Assembly (NCBI GenBank): GCA_026545225.1
Contig: CM048845.1
Coordinates: forward strand, 99,891,033 to 99,955,032
Length of the DNA: 64,000 nucleotides
Source of the DNA: Cornus controversa
Lineage: Eukaryota; Streptophyta; Magnoliopsida; Cornales; Cornaceae
Direction of reading: 5' to 3'
This document shows, piece after piece, positions 46,092 to 59,104 of the stretch (the first letter of the stretch is position 1; each line of letters opens with the position of its first letter). The translations under genes were made by a program, and so were the position numbers. The notes beneath the pieces were generated by a model. It was given only the letters and a program-made list of their open reading frames with translations, did no database searches and was not told the DNA's origin.

Positions 46092-47009
46092 ATTGTGGTT
46101 TGTTCTGATTATGTATATCATAATTTTCGTATCATGACAAAAATACTTTTTGGATATATCAATGTGCAGTTTGTCGACTTCCCTTTTTTTCGAACTTGAT
46201 ACCCTTGATTTGTTCTGTGGAGTCACCAATCTTTGATTGAAACATTCCATATTCCGAATCAAATCAAATATCTTGTCATATGGTTGCCTTGATGGTAGTG
46301 AATGCGTCTATTAGTTTCAGAAATGGTTTCTGTATCTTAATCCTATAATTCATTGATCAGATTTGTGTCTAGAAATATATAATATATCCTTTTTTATGGT
46401 AACTTGAATATGTATGCACACCATGCTTCTTTCTCTGAGCACCATACTGATAGATTAGCATTTATTTACAACATATATTGTTCTGGCACCATGTTATCTT
46501 CTTAATTAGAGGAAAACTCGGCAATATCCAAGCAAGTGGTTTTGTTGGAGCTGAGTGTCCAACTTGACAGCCATTGAACAAGATGGTTTTGTGCCTGCGT
46601 ATCAAAAGGAGAGGCCCATCTTCAAGTTGCCTTACAAAGCTTTTCAACCCCACACCCTACCTGAGAGATTACATAGGCAAATCAAAAAAAAGAAAATGCT
46701 AGGTCTTTAACAATTGCCTCATCTCAAATATTGAATTTAGTTACAAAAATTCTTTTGTTTTCAAGCAGGTGGAAGGGAAAATGAAAAGCACATGATCTGA
46801 GCTGGTTTTGTTTTTATAGTGTGATAATGTTCACTGAAAAGGGCTGGCATGCTGCTGGGTGTTGGAGTGCCTAGTAGTGGATGTAGCAGTCAATAGTTGA
46901 ACGCCGGGAGGGAATAGATTCATATGGAGTGACGGGGCCTAGGTTCACATTCAGCATGAATCTAAGCAAGGAACTTCAAAGTTGTTTATTATTAAGGAAA
47001 TGTCAGGCA

Positions 47010-47056
<47 letters not shown>

Positions 47057-47375
47057 TGTTTTCTGCCGACAAAGAACACTCCTATAATGCTCTATCTTTC
47101 AGTTTGAAAGCAAGGAAGATACCATTAAGTCGCATGATTTGGTGAAGAGGCAGACAGTCTATAAGAAAATGAAGGTTTTATGTTGGAAAAGGAATTGTGG
47201 CTTACTGCCATCTAATTCTTATCTGGAAGAGAAAATTAGATGAACTCCTTTGAGGAATGGTCTTGTCATTCATTTGAGGAAATGATGTCGTCATAGAAAA
47301 TTAATGGCTTTATGGTTGGAGGTTCACTCTCCCCAAAATAGCTCTTTCACCTAACTTGATGAGGTTTCATTATCC

Positions 47376-47417
<42 letters not shown>

Positions 47418-49417
47418 AAACTTTAAAGGGCTTATAATCATTTCAAAGTCTGCCTTTTCTTTTCTTATACAACTTTCTTGATTTTTTTATTTTTTTTCAT
47501 TCCTTTATTGGGCCACACCTGAATGATAAGAAGCATGTTTCATATCAAGCATAGACCTTTTTTTTTTATTTTTTTATATTTTTCTGGTGGGGGTGGGTAA
47601 GGAAGCAGGACCATTTATCTCTCTCTAGTCTCTAATATATATATATATATATTTATTTATTTATTTATTTATTTCCTTAAAGATCATCATCATCATCCTT
47701 TATTATCTAACCACCTGGTTAATCAAGGTTGCTGGAAAGGATAGAGTGGATATAGATTTTTATAATTAAAAAATAAATAAAAGAAGTAGAATCTAGTGAA
47801 CATTCCTTTTGACTATGAAGGAATCTGAGGCTTGTAGGAATAGGTAGCTACTGAAGCTCCTCAATAATTTAGTGGGACACTCGTTAATTTAAAACAGGAT
47901 TGGGTTGGTGCGGTTTCAGTACCACCAAGAACATTAGGACTAAACCTGCCAATATTTAAGGCACTACTGTTCAATTGAATTTACAAAAATGTCATCTGTT
48001 TCTTCTTTAAGCAGAAACTGTTACATTTCCTATAAAAGCCTACATGAACTTATAACCAGCGTTTGATCTTTTTCTTTCTTTCTTTTATTTTTTGATAATG
48101 CATACAACTTTTCCAAACATAAAAAAGAAAAAATGAATTTAAACCAAACATGAGAGGGGAAGAATACACACCATGACAACCAAATAAGGCTCAAAGGTAA
48201 AAAGATCATGTCAGTTAGACTGCAAGGTACGCAAGGTAGAGAATAGATCAATAAACACATTTTATTTATTTATTTATTTATTTTTATTTTTGTGAGGGTC
48301 TCCTAATTTCTGTTAACCTTGTAATAGTTTTACTACTATAGGATTTAAATGGCTTTAAGCATAAGGGTTGGCCCTCACTCTCACTCAACTAGTTACACTC
48401 TCTCTCTCTATTAAATTTAGCAATATGGTAAGAGGAGAGCAAAAAAGACTTCAAATTTTCAATTTTTTTGAGACTTGCACCTTATTGTTAAAATTATAAA
48501 AAATGATACATCTTACAAATGGTATTGTTGTGAGTGGAGTGGTGGGTCACTTACAATAATACTATTTCAAATTTAGAAGATGTATCATTGCTCTAAAATT
48601 ATATACACATGCTTATAATTTAATCAAGATACACCCAAATAATTTTACATTAAACATGTATCGAAAAATATATTTCCTCTCACATTCAAGGCTTTTTGCA
48701 CTCTTGTGCTCTATTTGTTTTTTTTTTTTTTTTTTTTGTTAAGAGGAAATAAAAACAAAATAACAATTGTTCTTTAAAAAAATTCTCATACTCCACAATT
48801 ATTCAAACAAAACTTTTACATTCCGCCCTTCTTAGGAGTAATATTTAAAATAAAAAAATAAAAAAAAGTATTATGCAAAAGTATCAAATACGGAATACGA
48901 ATTGCATTCGTTGAATAATATGCATATTGGCTGGAGTTGGCTAAATTTTAGCAAAGAACATGCAATTGTACTAGTGGCTACTTTTATCTATTGACAACCC
49001 AACAAAACAGGTAAAAACTCCCTGTGAGGATCAACAACATTCATGGCTTTTTTATTTGTTCATTAAAAAAATAAAAAATAAAAAAAGAAGAAGACTATTG
49101 TGAAAGTCTCCCGATGTGAAGGCATTAACTTGATGCACTTAAAAAATAAAAATAAATAAATAACTTTATTTAAAAACTGTTGTCTTATTTAAAAAAAAAA
49201 ATTTATTATGAGATATTGAACCATATGCCACTTAGTAGTTCAATTAATCAAAATTTATGTTTGTTTTATTAAAATTTTCTGATTTCAACAAAGTTGGAGA
49301 GTTTTGATTGAATTCAACCACACTAATTTCTTCTGAACAATCATTTAAGTTTAAAATTTCCCCTCTTCGGTTGGGAAAGTTATAAAAATATTAACATGAA
49401 TTTTAGTACAACTAAAG

Positions 49418-49477
<60 letters not shown>

Positions 49478-49560
49478 GAACAAGTATTTGGAGAACCAGA
49501 GGTATATATATTGACATACAAATGATCTTCATGTTACATTTTCTATACGATGTAATGCAT
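46092..49560. other. Intergenic stretch with many microsatellites
   Basis: 3' untranslated sequence of the RING gene, then non-coding DNA. It has (TA)n at about 47010-47051, (GA)n at about 47379-47414, (TA)n/(TTTA)n near 47636-47672, TTTA repeats near 48260-48282 and (TA)n at about 49421-49473. No gene or complete transposon was recognised. Confidence 0.5.
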
Positions 49561-49569
49561 GTACCGCCT

Positions 49570-49866
49570 GACACAACACTCCTCCAAAAATGGATAAATC
49601 TTCTGACAAGGACCGTTTCTTTAGGTGGGACCTCTTTCCCTGCACGCCCTCTCTCATTCTCATTCTCATTCTTCGCAAAAAGTTAGTAGTTTTTCTTTAT
49701 CGTTTCATAATGGCAGCAACAAACGCGCATAACCTCACACATTTTGCCCAAAAACCTCCATTTTTGCACTCCACAATTCCTCAATTAAAGCATTGGTGTC
49801 TCCTACGGACAATCTTTCTGGTCTCTTTTGCTTAGCTTTCCCATCAACAGTATGGCCAATAAAAAG
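49570..49866 (+). other. Probable first leader exon of the calmodulin-binding gene
   Basis: This segment is less AT-rich and ends ATGGCCAATAAAAAG|gtatga at 49866. Spliced to exons starting at 57034 and 58923 it would put a short upstream ORF (ATG at 49852) before the main start. Its 5' boundary is not visible. It is an inference from splice sites and position, and the exon could belong to another transcript. Confidence 0.4.
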
Positions 49867-51070
49867 GTATGATCTTGACCCAATTTCTCAATGTATTTGT
49901 TTGTGTATCTCAAAATGAGACGATGCCAAATGGGTTGATCCTTGTTTTGTTTATGGGAATGTTTTTCATGTGATAAAAGATCTTTTTGATGATATAGTCT
50001 TGGTGCTTTCGAGCTGAAATTGGGTTAGTATTGTTCATTTTCTAGATGAAGTGACTTGTACAATAGTTTTAGTTTGATGGGTTGCTCTCAATATTGTTTG
50101 TGGGTGCATTAAAAGATTCAACAACAGATTTTATAGTGGTTTTTGGTGCCCAATTATATATATATATATATATTGTTCATTTTAGATATGAATTGAAAAG
50201 TATATGATTGCTCTGTTTTGTTTATGACATGATTGTTGATAATAATAATAATAATAGAAGGATTTTGAAGGATTACTGAAGGTTTTGTCGTGGCAAAATC
50301 GGCCATGTTACGGTTATTAGACGAAATGATTTGTAAAATATTGTCTATTTGATGGGTTGTTTTTTTCAGTATACCTTTGGATTCGAAGTGTTGGTGTAAT
50401 AAATTCTGTCATTATTTTTTGGCACTTGAAATTGAAGAAATGTATGATCTTTGAAGTTTTGTGTTTATTTTTATTAAATTCAATTAAGAAAACGAAATGA
50501 TTTTATTCTTCTTCCTATGACTGTTGTATGATTCCTTTTCCATATCATCGAGTTTCATTTCTTTATTTATATCTTGCATTTTTTGTGATAAAAATGATAT
50601 CATTATCTATGGATTGATTGTTTTCTGAGATTTTTTGTTTTATTATTATTATTTTATCTTGTATGCATTTCCTTCTCTTATTTTCCGATGAAGTTGGTTG
50701 GTTAGGAACCAATTGAAGGAAACATGTTGATGCATCCTTTTGTTGTAGAACTGACAGATTTTTTGGACGAAAAGGATAGAATTTCTTAAAATTCTTGAAT
50801 GAGATGTTTAAAAGCTGATTTATTCTTTCCCCTATATTCTTCTTATTTTATTTTATTATCATTATCACCATAATCTTTTGTAAGGAGGATATTTGATTAA
50901 TACAGGGATCCTAGATGGAGTAATTTGGATTTTAAGATGAACCTGTGTCATTTTTATTTTTACGTGGAATTATCTTCTCGCACCTCTTACCTGGTTTTTT
51001 AAGGGCCAAGATACCAATTTTGACATGTTAATATGTTTACATTCTGGCAAAAAGCAATACAAGAGTTTGT
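49867..51070 (+). other. Intron-like non-coding stretch
   Basis: T-rich sequence typical of a plant intron, with an (TA)n at about 50155-50173. No repeat boundary or coding exon was recognised. Confidence 0.4.
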
Positions 51071-51975
51071 TTTTAGTTTTTTTTTAAGTTAGTAGTCGTA
51101 TTTTTGCTGCATCTCCAATGGAATTTGAAGTTCCCTTGAGATATAAGCTTTTGAATCTCAATAACCAAGTGAAAAATGTAATGGGACATAGGATCTCCTT
51201 CTCAAAAACCTCTAGCATATTGGAAGTATCCTTCGAAATCCCCATTAATGGCCATTGAAAATTTAAGCATAAGCCATTATCCATGACATAAAATTATTTC
51301 TTGAATAAAGTTCAATCTGATGGTATCTAAGCCTTCTGACTATCAACTTTAACCATCTCTTGCGAGAGAAGAATATAATCTGAAATCTTTCTACCCACCC
51401 AGGAAAAAGCAGTTTGAGAAGGGCGAACAACACACTTCAGAACCTGTTTCAGTTGCTAGCAATAATTTTAGCAATGCAATTATAAATTAGGATATAGGCC
51501 TATAATCATTAAGAGATGTAGGATCAGGACTCCTTCAAATTAGCGCAATGACAGTGAGTCAATTCATTTAACGAACACCAAGACTCAAAATGGATACAAT
51601 TAGCTTCAGTGAATTCTTCTCCACTGACTAGCTAAGCCTCTTCAAAAGAAGTTACAGTGTACCCATCTTTGAGCGAGAATAAGTCTTTTTAACCTCTTCA
51701 TTATTGCAGTTTTCTCACATTCGTATATCTGATCTGTATTTAGATTATCTCTCTACAATATATTCATTCACCAGTTCCCTTCTTGGATGAAACTCACAAG
51801 GAAATATCACAGTGAATAATTTTTCAGTCTTTAAGCTTTTTTCAACTTCTTTGGTCACAGACTCCAATATGTTCTAGAAACCTTCTCTGAGTCGCAGAAT
51901 TGAAGAAAAAGCCATTGTTCTGATCTTGAAGGTTAAGCCACTAGATCTTATAATTCCGTTCGTAGATATCCCTTT

Positions 51976-52151
51976 CACTCTGCTTTCTTTCTTTCCTTCT
52001 TCTTTTTCTTTTTTTTTTTCCCTCAGTAGGAAAATATACTCACACACGCGTCCTCACCGGGGCTTGAGAGTTGAGCCCTCAACCTTTCATTTGAGGAGGT
52101 GGTGGACATACCACTCAAGCCAACGCTTTGGTGGTTCATTCCACTCTGCTT
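51976..52151 (-). mobile_element. tRNA-derived SINE with 10-bp TSD
   Basis: On the minus strand, GTTGGCTTGAGTGGTATG carries an A-box-like start and GGTTGAGGGCTCAACT a B-box-like element. An A-rich tail follows (plus-strand T-run near 52005-52020). The element, 51986-52141, is flanked by CACTCTGCTT at 51976-51985 and 52142-52151, an exact 10-bp duplication. It was inserted into the L1 relic. Confidence 0.8.
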
Positions 52152-52643
52152 AACCATTAAATCTCTTTTATGCTTTCCTTTTTCCTTTCTAGCAAGGAGG
52201 ACATCTTTGGTATTGGTGTCGAAGCAGGTTCTCTGGCAGTTAAACAACTCCTATGTTTTACTCTCTTTGATACTTGTTGGAATTCTCCAACAATACTGAT
52301 CTGAATTAAATTCCTACTACTGAACTTCTTGAATTCATTCTTGAGAAATTTAAGCTTCTTGCATATTTTGATTATGGAAGTCCCAAGAATCCGGTGCCTC
52401 GAACTTGCACCACACGAATGAATTTTTCTGTCAACCCAAAAAAAATTAGTATCATAAATACAGTTATTAAAGTCTTCCATACATGGAGAACATTCTGAGC
52501 TACCCCCTATCCTTTCATGGTTGTATTAATAGCACATAAATCTCCTAGGACAAAAGCCAGGGCCTGTTTTCAAAACAAGAAGAAAATATCTCAGATTTCT
52601 CCATAAACCAACATTGTCTTTGATTTTCTTTATACCATAAATG

Positions 52644-55397
52644 AAGTATGTTAGGTTGGTTCAAATTCCCATTGTGATTATGTTTCTATTATAGAGTTGT
52701 ATCTTATTAGGTAATTTCTTAGTAGGCAGGTCTCGGTCTCAAGGAAGGAAAGTACTTGTTAGGCAAGCCTTGGGCTCTAAAGAATTGTAATCCTAGTTCA
52801 CCAAGGAATTGGGTTTTGGGCTCTATAAATAGTTACCTATGTTATAGGTTGAGATAAGGGAGAAGAAAGGAGGCAATACTCTCATTGTATTTGAGAGGTT
52901 ACTCTCATTGTTTTGAGAGGGCAACACTTGTGTGTAGAGGTAATACTCTTATTGTTTTGAGAGGGCAACTCTTGCGTAGAGGTAATACTCTCATTGCGTG
53001 GACGTAGGCTTGTTTTGCTGAACCACGTATAATTCTTGGTGTATTCTTGCAAATTTCTTCGTGCTCGTTTACTTATCATCACCTCGTAATATTTGGTGGT
53101 TCGTGATTGGGGGCTTATTTCTCAACAAACTGCTATCAGAGTTTCAAGGTAAGGTACACACGAGGTGTTTGATAAAAGTCTTGTCTAGATTTTTCTTCAT
53201 AATACGAGTGTTGTTCGTCTTGGGCACTTGTGACAATCATGGCCGGTAATATTGCTACACAATACAAGGTGGAGAGATTTGATGGTAAGGTAACTTCATC
53301 TTATGGCAAAGGAGGGTGAAGGACATCCTGATTCAACAAGGCTTAGCGTGGGCGTTGAAAGGGAAGGATGGAAAGCCAGAAAAAATGTCAGCTGATGATT
53401 GGCAGGATATAGAGTCAAGGTGTGTTAGCTCTATTCGACTCTGTATTAGGGATAACATCATTAACAATATTAATAGAGAGGATTCGGCACCGAAATTGTG
53501 GGAGAAGCTAGAGAAGCTCTATCTAGCGAAAAGTCTCACAACTAAACTTAATCTAAAGCGGGATTTGTACAAGCTAAAGATGAAGGAAAGCGGAAACCTC
53601 TTGGAACACATGAATGAATTTCATGGAATTGTTGATCAACTTGAAAAGGTCGATGTGAAAATTGAAGAAGAAGACAAAGCCCTATTACTTCTTACTTCAC
53701 TTCTAGATTCCTATGAGAACATAGTGACTACCGTCTTGTATGGCAAAGATACGCTGAAGATGGAGGAAGTTTAGTCGACTCTCTTGTCCAACGGCAAAAT
53801 AAAATCTCCCATTGATGAGAGTTCAAGTTCGGCTATGGTTGCTCATTGGCAGAATAGGGGAAGGCAGACTAACCAGGGATCTAGTGATAATAACAGGTCT
53901 AGATCAAGGGGGTGGAGAAAAGGGTAAGCAGTGCCACAGATGTCATGAGTGGGGCCACATTAGGAAGAACTATCCACTTGCAAAGCGGAAGAATGATGGC
54001 GGCTCTGAGAATGGATCTACAGCATATGCTTGTGATAATAACTTTGGTGATGTTCTCATAATTTCCAAAGGTGACGCTCTTACTCAACATGAATGGTTTT
54101 TAGATTCGGGTTCATCGAACCATATTTGCTCCGTGAAAGAATGTTTTGATTCATTTAAAGAACTTGATGGTAGTTCTTTGACATTGCCTAATGGTGACAA
54201 GTGTGCCGTTGAGGGCGTGGGAATGGTGAAATTCAAAATGTTTGATGGGGTGGAACGCACTTTGGGGGATGTTGCTTACGCACCCAAGTTGCGGTGTAAT
54301 TTAATTTCCTTGAGCCAGTTGGACTCCATGAGCTGCAAGTGCTCCATTGCAGGGGGAGTCGTGAAAATCACCAAGGGCTGCATGGTATTAATGCGAGGAG
54401 GACAGAGTGGAGGTTTGTATCGTCTGGTGGGGAGTGCCAATGGCACTCAGACTTCGATTGTGGATAGGAAACAGGGTGCACATTGTAACAAGATCTTGAG
54501 ACGTGTTTTGTTTGCTTAATCGAAGCACGGGTTGCACGTTTTCGGACAGACGTGGGTGAGATGGAAGTTCCTGCTTGGAGAAGGGTTGCATCGAAGCCCC
54601 CTTCCAAAGTCACTTGATAGTGTTGACTTGATACAGCTGCATGAATACATTGGCCGTATGGATCAAGGGGAGTATTGTTTCATACTCGATTCGGGTTATG
54701 TAGCTGGAGTTTGAAAGGCCGATGGATCGTTTGTGGATTTGCAGACGAAAGTCTCGTGTATTGAAGACTTGTCAAAAATTTTGCCAAGGGGGAGATTTGT
54801 TAGGTTGGCTCAAATTCTTATTGTGATTATGTTTTTATTATAGAGTTGTATCTTATTAGGTAATTTCTTAGTAGGCAAGTCTTGGTCTCAAGGAAGGAAA
54901 GTACTTGTTAGGCAAGCCTTGGGCTCTAAGGAATTGTAATCTTAGTCCACCAAGCAATTGGGTTTTGGGCTCTATAAATAGTTACCTAATTTATAGGTTG
55001 AGATAAGTGAGAAGAAAGGAGGCAATACTCTCATTGTATTTAAGAGGTTACTCTCATTGTTTTGAGAGGGCAACTCTTGCGTAGAGGTAATACTCTCATT
55101 GTTATTGAGAGGACACTTAGAGAGAGAATTCATGTTTAGAATTTGTGATTTCCTTTTGAGTGAGATTGGATGTATAAGGGTTAAGGGTTGAGAGTTGAGC
55201 GTACTCTTGATACAATTCTTCAACTTGTACTGTTATAATCTATATAGTGAAATAGGGTTCTCCGTGGACGTAGGCTTGTTTAGTCGAACCACGTATAATT
55301 CTTGGTGTGTTCTTGCAAATTTCTTCGTGCTTGTTTACTTATCATCACATGTAATATTTGGTGGTTCGTGATTGGGGGCTTATTTCTCAACAAAGTA
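52644..55397 (+). mobile_element. Short Ty1/copia element with both LTRs and 5-bp TSD
   Basis: The left LTR is 52649-53127 (479 bp) and the right LTR 54798-55392 (595 bp). Both start TGTTAGGTTGG and end CTCAACA. The left LTR is followed by AACTGCTATCAGAGTTTC, an initiator-Met tRNA primer-binding site. The right is preceded by the purine tract AAGGGGGAGATT. The exact 5-bp duplication AAGTA lies at 52644-52648 and 55393-55397. The 2.74-kb element codes only for gag and protease, so it depended on another copy for movement. Confidence 0.95.
53238..54716 (+). pseudogene. Copia gag-protease, integrase and RT deleted
   Basis: Starts ATG, MAGNIATQYKVERFDGK. After a shift at about 53285 it continues in 53316-53774 (gag: WEKLEKLYLAKSL, LNLKRDLYKLKM, MNEFHGIVDQLEK). 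Next is 53812-54519: a zinc knuckle CHRCHEWGHIRKNYP, whose last Cys is Tyr, and a protease with WFLDSGSSNHIC. The pre-integrase part stops in a TAA at 54517. A C-terminal pol tail (QLHEYIG, SKILPRGRF) follows at 54640-54795. Integrase, RT and RNase H are absent, so about 2.5 kb or more of a full element was lost before or after insertion. Confidence 0.85.
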
Positions 55398-57033
55398 AAT
55401 ATAAATCTTAGTTTAGTTTACCAAGGGTTCACCTGACAATGCACAATTTGCTCACTCTGGTCAACACATGTCACAAGCACAAACAGAGGGTTCCAACATA
55501 CCAATATGAGCTCCAAAACAGAATTTGTGTTTATCCATCATGCTCCAATTCCTAAACAAGAATTTGAACACTGTCATTAACAGAACTCACCTTAGTCTCA
55601 ATAATGCCAATCAAAGCAATATTATTTTTGGTGACAAAAATCCTGACTTTCCGTTGTTTAAGGGAGTCACCAAGGACCCTTATGTTTTAGGATGCATAAC
55701 TAATCATTTCGGATGGGGCATTGAAATAAGACCCTTCCCCTCTATGGAAACACTTGAGAAATTAGGATCTTTACCTTTGTCCTTTTCTGAGGTCTTCTGT
55801 TTGAAGGATGATTCTGCCTCATAATTCAAGTTTCACAACATAGTTTCGTCTCTTTGACCCTGCTGCACCTTTTTCTGGTCAATTTTCTCTTTGCCCTTCC
55901 TAGACAGTACCTTCCAATATTCTTCCCTCAGTGTCCAGGCCTCATCAGCCGTCTTGTCCACTCATTACATAAATGCACGTCCGAGGCTTCCACTGGTATA
56001 CAATCTTATCTTCCTGAATCTTATCCTCCCTTAGTTATGTATAAATTAAAGGACTCTATCAAGTCCTGATTCACTTCAAATTCAACATAAATATGTGTTT
56101 AATGCTTCAACTGATCCTTTTTGTATCCTCTGTCAGAAGATCTGCATAAAGTGGTCTCACAGCAATAGTGACTAGTTAGATTATAGCTCGGCCCTTTAGC
56201 ATCCCAGTACTCAACAAGAACATTGAAGAATTTGATTGTGATAAAATTTTGCAATCTAAATCTTTGGTTAATATTATTGGCCTGTACCATTTCTTCAATA
56301 TATTAAAGATTTACCCGGTGTGAGATATCACATTGTTCGAGGAACCCTAGATGCTGTTGGAGTAAAGGATTGTCAACAAGGGCATTCTAGTGCGGGTCTC
56401 ACTGCAAAGTGTCAAGGAACGGATTCGACAGCAAATCTCTAGCATTGATGTTGCTAAACTGAACAAAGAAAAATCCATTTTTCATTTGAGAGCACTCTTC
56501 CAGTAGCTACTTGTCCCAATACGTAGTATCGATTGATTTCACTAGAGAACAATGAATGTTTTTCATAAATTAATAAAATACTCAACATTACATTTCTCCC
56601 AATCTTTCCCTCCGAATGCAATCTCAGAAGGGGGATTCATGTGCCACCACTGTGGCGTACCCAGGTTAACCCCACTCTCAATGAGCGGCATCTGGGATTC
56701 ACGCACCACCTCATCTCTGCTATTTTCCATAATTGCACCTACCAAGTCACCACTAAAGCTAAAGAACTTCACGGATCTCATCTAGCATGGGATTCTCCTT
56801 CATGAATGCCTCCTAAACCTCTCGTCAGTAGAATCTGCAGTGGAACTCCTGTCGATATCAACTGATGGACTGTGTTCCACCATCTCTTCATCCACCATAG
56901 TTGTGAGATCAACATTTTATTTTATTATTTGTTTATTTTGTTGATGTGAGAGATTGTTGGAAAGTTTGGGTAATTTTGATACTTTGGAAGATGTTTCTCA
57001 ATTTATTAATTTGATAATGATTTTTTTTTGCAG

Positions 57034-57074
57034 GAAGAGCCAAGATGGAGGAAGAATTGCAAACTGAAGGAAAA
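57034..57074 (+). other. Probable short leader exon
   Basis: A T-rich tract and 'ttgcag' acceptor precede 41 bp, then 'gtatga' donor. Joined to 49866 and 58923 it keeps a short upstream ORF open for 14 more codons. That ORF closes four codons into the next exon. Confidence 0.4.
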
Positions 57075-57319
57075 GTATGACCATTTCCTTATTTATGCTT
57101 TCCTTTTTGGATGGAATAACCTTAAAATGAACTATTTAATTTTCTTTTTCTTTCATTTGGGTTTCCTGGTCCTCCACATAGTGCTTGGAAGTTGGAACTG
57201 TGCTGATCTTATTTCGCCTATGAAATGGCCTGACATAGTTTGCAAGTTTGAGTTCTATCAAAGTTTAAATCAGAAGTCTCCAGTTACAATAGTTTAAAAT
57301 GTCCTTTAGTCCTTGAAGG

Positions 57320-58500
57320 ATAATTTTTACAAATTATGCAATGAAACTATGGGAAAAGGTTAATAGAACAAAGGCTAAGGAAGGAATTTATAGTATCTAA
57401 TGATCAATTTGAATTTATGCTAGGGAGATCCACAATGGAGATCATTTACTTTATAAGACAATTAATTGAAGATTGTAGGAGAAAACAAAAAGATCTGCGT
57501 ATGATTTTTATAGACTTGGAAAAAGCATAAGATAGACTATAGTTGTGTCTTAAAGAGAAAACAAATCCTTATAAAACTTATAAAGATTATTCAAGATACT
57601 TGTAGGGATACAAAGACAAGTCTGTTCTACAAGTGGAGAGACTGGTGATTTTTATATAAAAATAATACTACACCAAGAATTAGTGTTAAGCCATACTATT
57701 CACAATAATTTTAAATGGAATAGCAAAAGACTAGCAATAAGACATTCGATGGTAAATGTTGTTTGCCAAGGACAATATTTCTAAGGAAGCCTCCCAATAA
57801 AATTAAGAACACAAGAAAAAAGCATTAGCGTCAAAAGGTTTAAAATTAGTAACATTAAAATGGAATTTATGGAATATAAATTTAATAAAGCCTCCAAGGA
57901 TTACCCAAAATAATCATTTTCAATATTTGGATCAATGATACAAAATAACAGAGATATAAATGATGATATAATTAGTAGGATTGGATCCAGTTTGACAAAA
58001 TGGGGACAAGCTAGTTGTGTCTTATGTTATAAAAGAAAACCAAAGGAAAATTTTATAGGAGGATTATTAGGCCAACTATCTTATGTGGAGCAGTGTTGGA
58101 AATTACAAAAGAAATAAGAACAACTCATTTATATAGCCGAAATGAGAATGTTATGATAAATGATAGGTGTGACTAGAAGAGATAGGGTTAACAATAAACG
58201 TGTGAGAAAAAATTAGTTGTGGCCCCTAGTAGTGATAAAAATAAGAGAAAATAGGCTTTAGGTGGTATGGACATCTGCAATGTAGACCTGTAGATGCAGC
58301 AGTATTAAAACAGGAAGATCGGTTTGTATAGAAGGTAAGAGAAAGAAAGGCTAACCAAAACTAACATGAAATGAAGTTATTGGAAATAATTTTAAAATAA
58401 AATATACAATGATAAATGAATTTGTAAAAAAGAATAGAAAAAGATAATTCACATGGCTGACCCCATTCATATGGGATAAAGGCAAGGTGATGCACTTCCA
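57320..58500 (+). mobile_element. RTE-type LINE relic
   Basis: Plus-strand frames show the reverse transcriptase of plant RTE LINEs: SNDQFEFMLGRSTMEIIYFI, LRMIFIDLEKA, then (57897-58115) FQYLGSMIQNNRDINDDI, RIGSSLTKWGQAS, and a tail reading HMADPIHMG. Many stops, and the catalytic middle is deleted. It lies inside the presumed second leader intron. Confidence 0.75.
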
Positions 58501-58922
58501 GGATGTTTAACTCAGTTTATTGTGTTTTTCATTCTTCCTTTTCTTTTTGTGCAAGAGATTTATAGCATTTGACTGATAGGCTGTTTCATTCAAAAACATC
58601 ATCATGATCCCATAGAAAATGAAAAATATGAAGGGGAAAAAAAAGGAAAACCAAGGTGGTTTTCTGAATCCTGAGACAGGTTTATTTCCATAAGTGGGAA
58701 GGGAAACATATAGGTTCATTTGATTGCTGTCAGAACACATTGATTTCGTTTTAGTCTCTTGCTATTACATCTTAGTTGCATTGGGTTTCATAAAACATCC
58801 ATCACATGCTTTTATTTATTTATTTTTATCCCGATATTAGTAGCATGAAACTACTTGGCTTTTATGGAAATTTTTATTATTGCAAACAAAACTTAGATTG
58901 TTTCTTGTTTTTCATTATTCAG

Positions 58923-59104
58923 GATGACCACCTTGTGAATTGTCGAAGCTCAAGCTAGTATCCACTTCATAATTATATCAAAACTTGGTAACTGCTTTGA
59001 TTCCATCTTATAACAAACTGTCAGAGAATTCTCTATATATTTTTCTCTGATAAATCAGTTCTTCTTGCCTGAAGGTGTTCATTTTCTCAGTATTTTCACA
59101 CCTT
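58923..59104 (+). promoter_or_regulatory. Leader exon before calmodulin-binding CDS
   Basis: An acceptor 'ttattcag' ends at 58922. The exon runs into the coding region without another obvious intron. It contains the stop (TGA about 58936) of the possible spliced upstream ORF. Confidence 0.45.

Larger units (their letters stand above)
51080..56900 (-). mobile_element. L1-type LINE relic, split by a SINE and a copia element
   Basis: Minus-strand reading from high to low coordinates. ORF1 region at about 56480-55940 (NGFFFVQFSN, then EYWDAKGPSY, then PLYADLLTEDTKRIS), as in plant DUF4283 LINE proteins. Endonuclease region at about 52640-52160 (ENQRQCWF, NRPWLL, CMEDFNNCIYD). RT at about 51800-51085 (LNDYRPIS, KDFRL-like; INGDFEGYFQYARG, EGDPMSHYIFHLVIEI, FKFHWRC). 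Stops and shifts are frequent. The 3' part of RT and RNase H are missing below 51080. Two younger elements interrupt it: a SINE at 51986-52141 and a copia element at 52649-55392. Confidence 0.75.

Noticed and set aside
46462-46653. Minus-strand 63-codon ORF
   Set aside because: No domain, no splice support, and chance length for this base composition.
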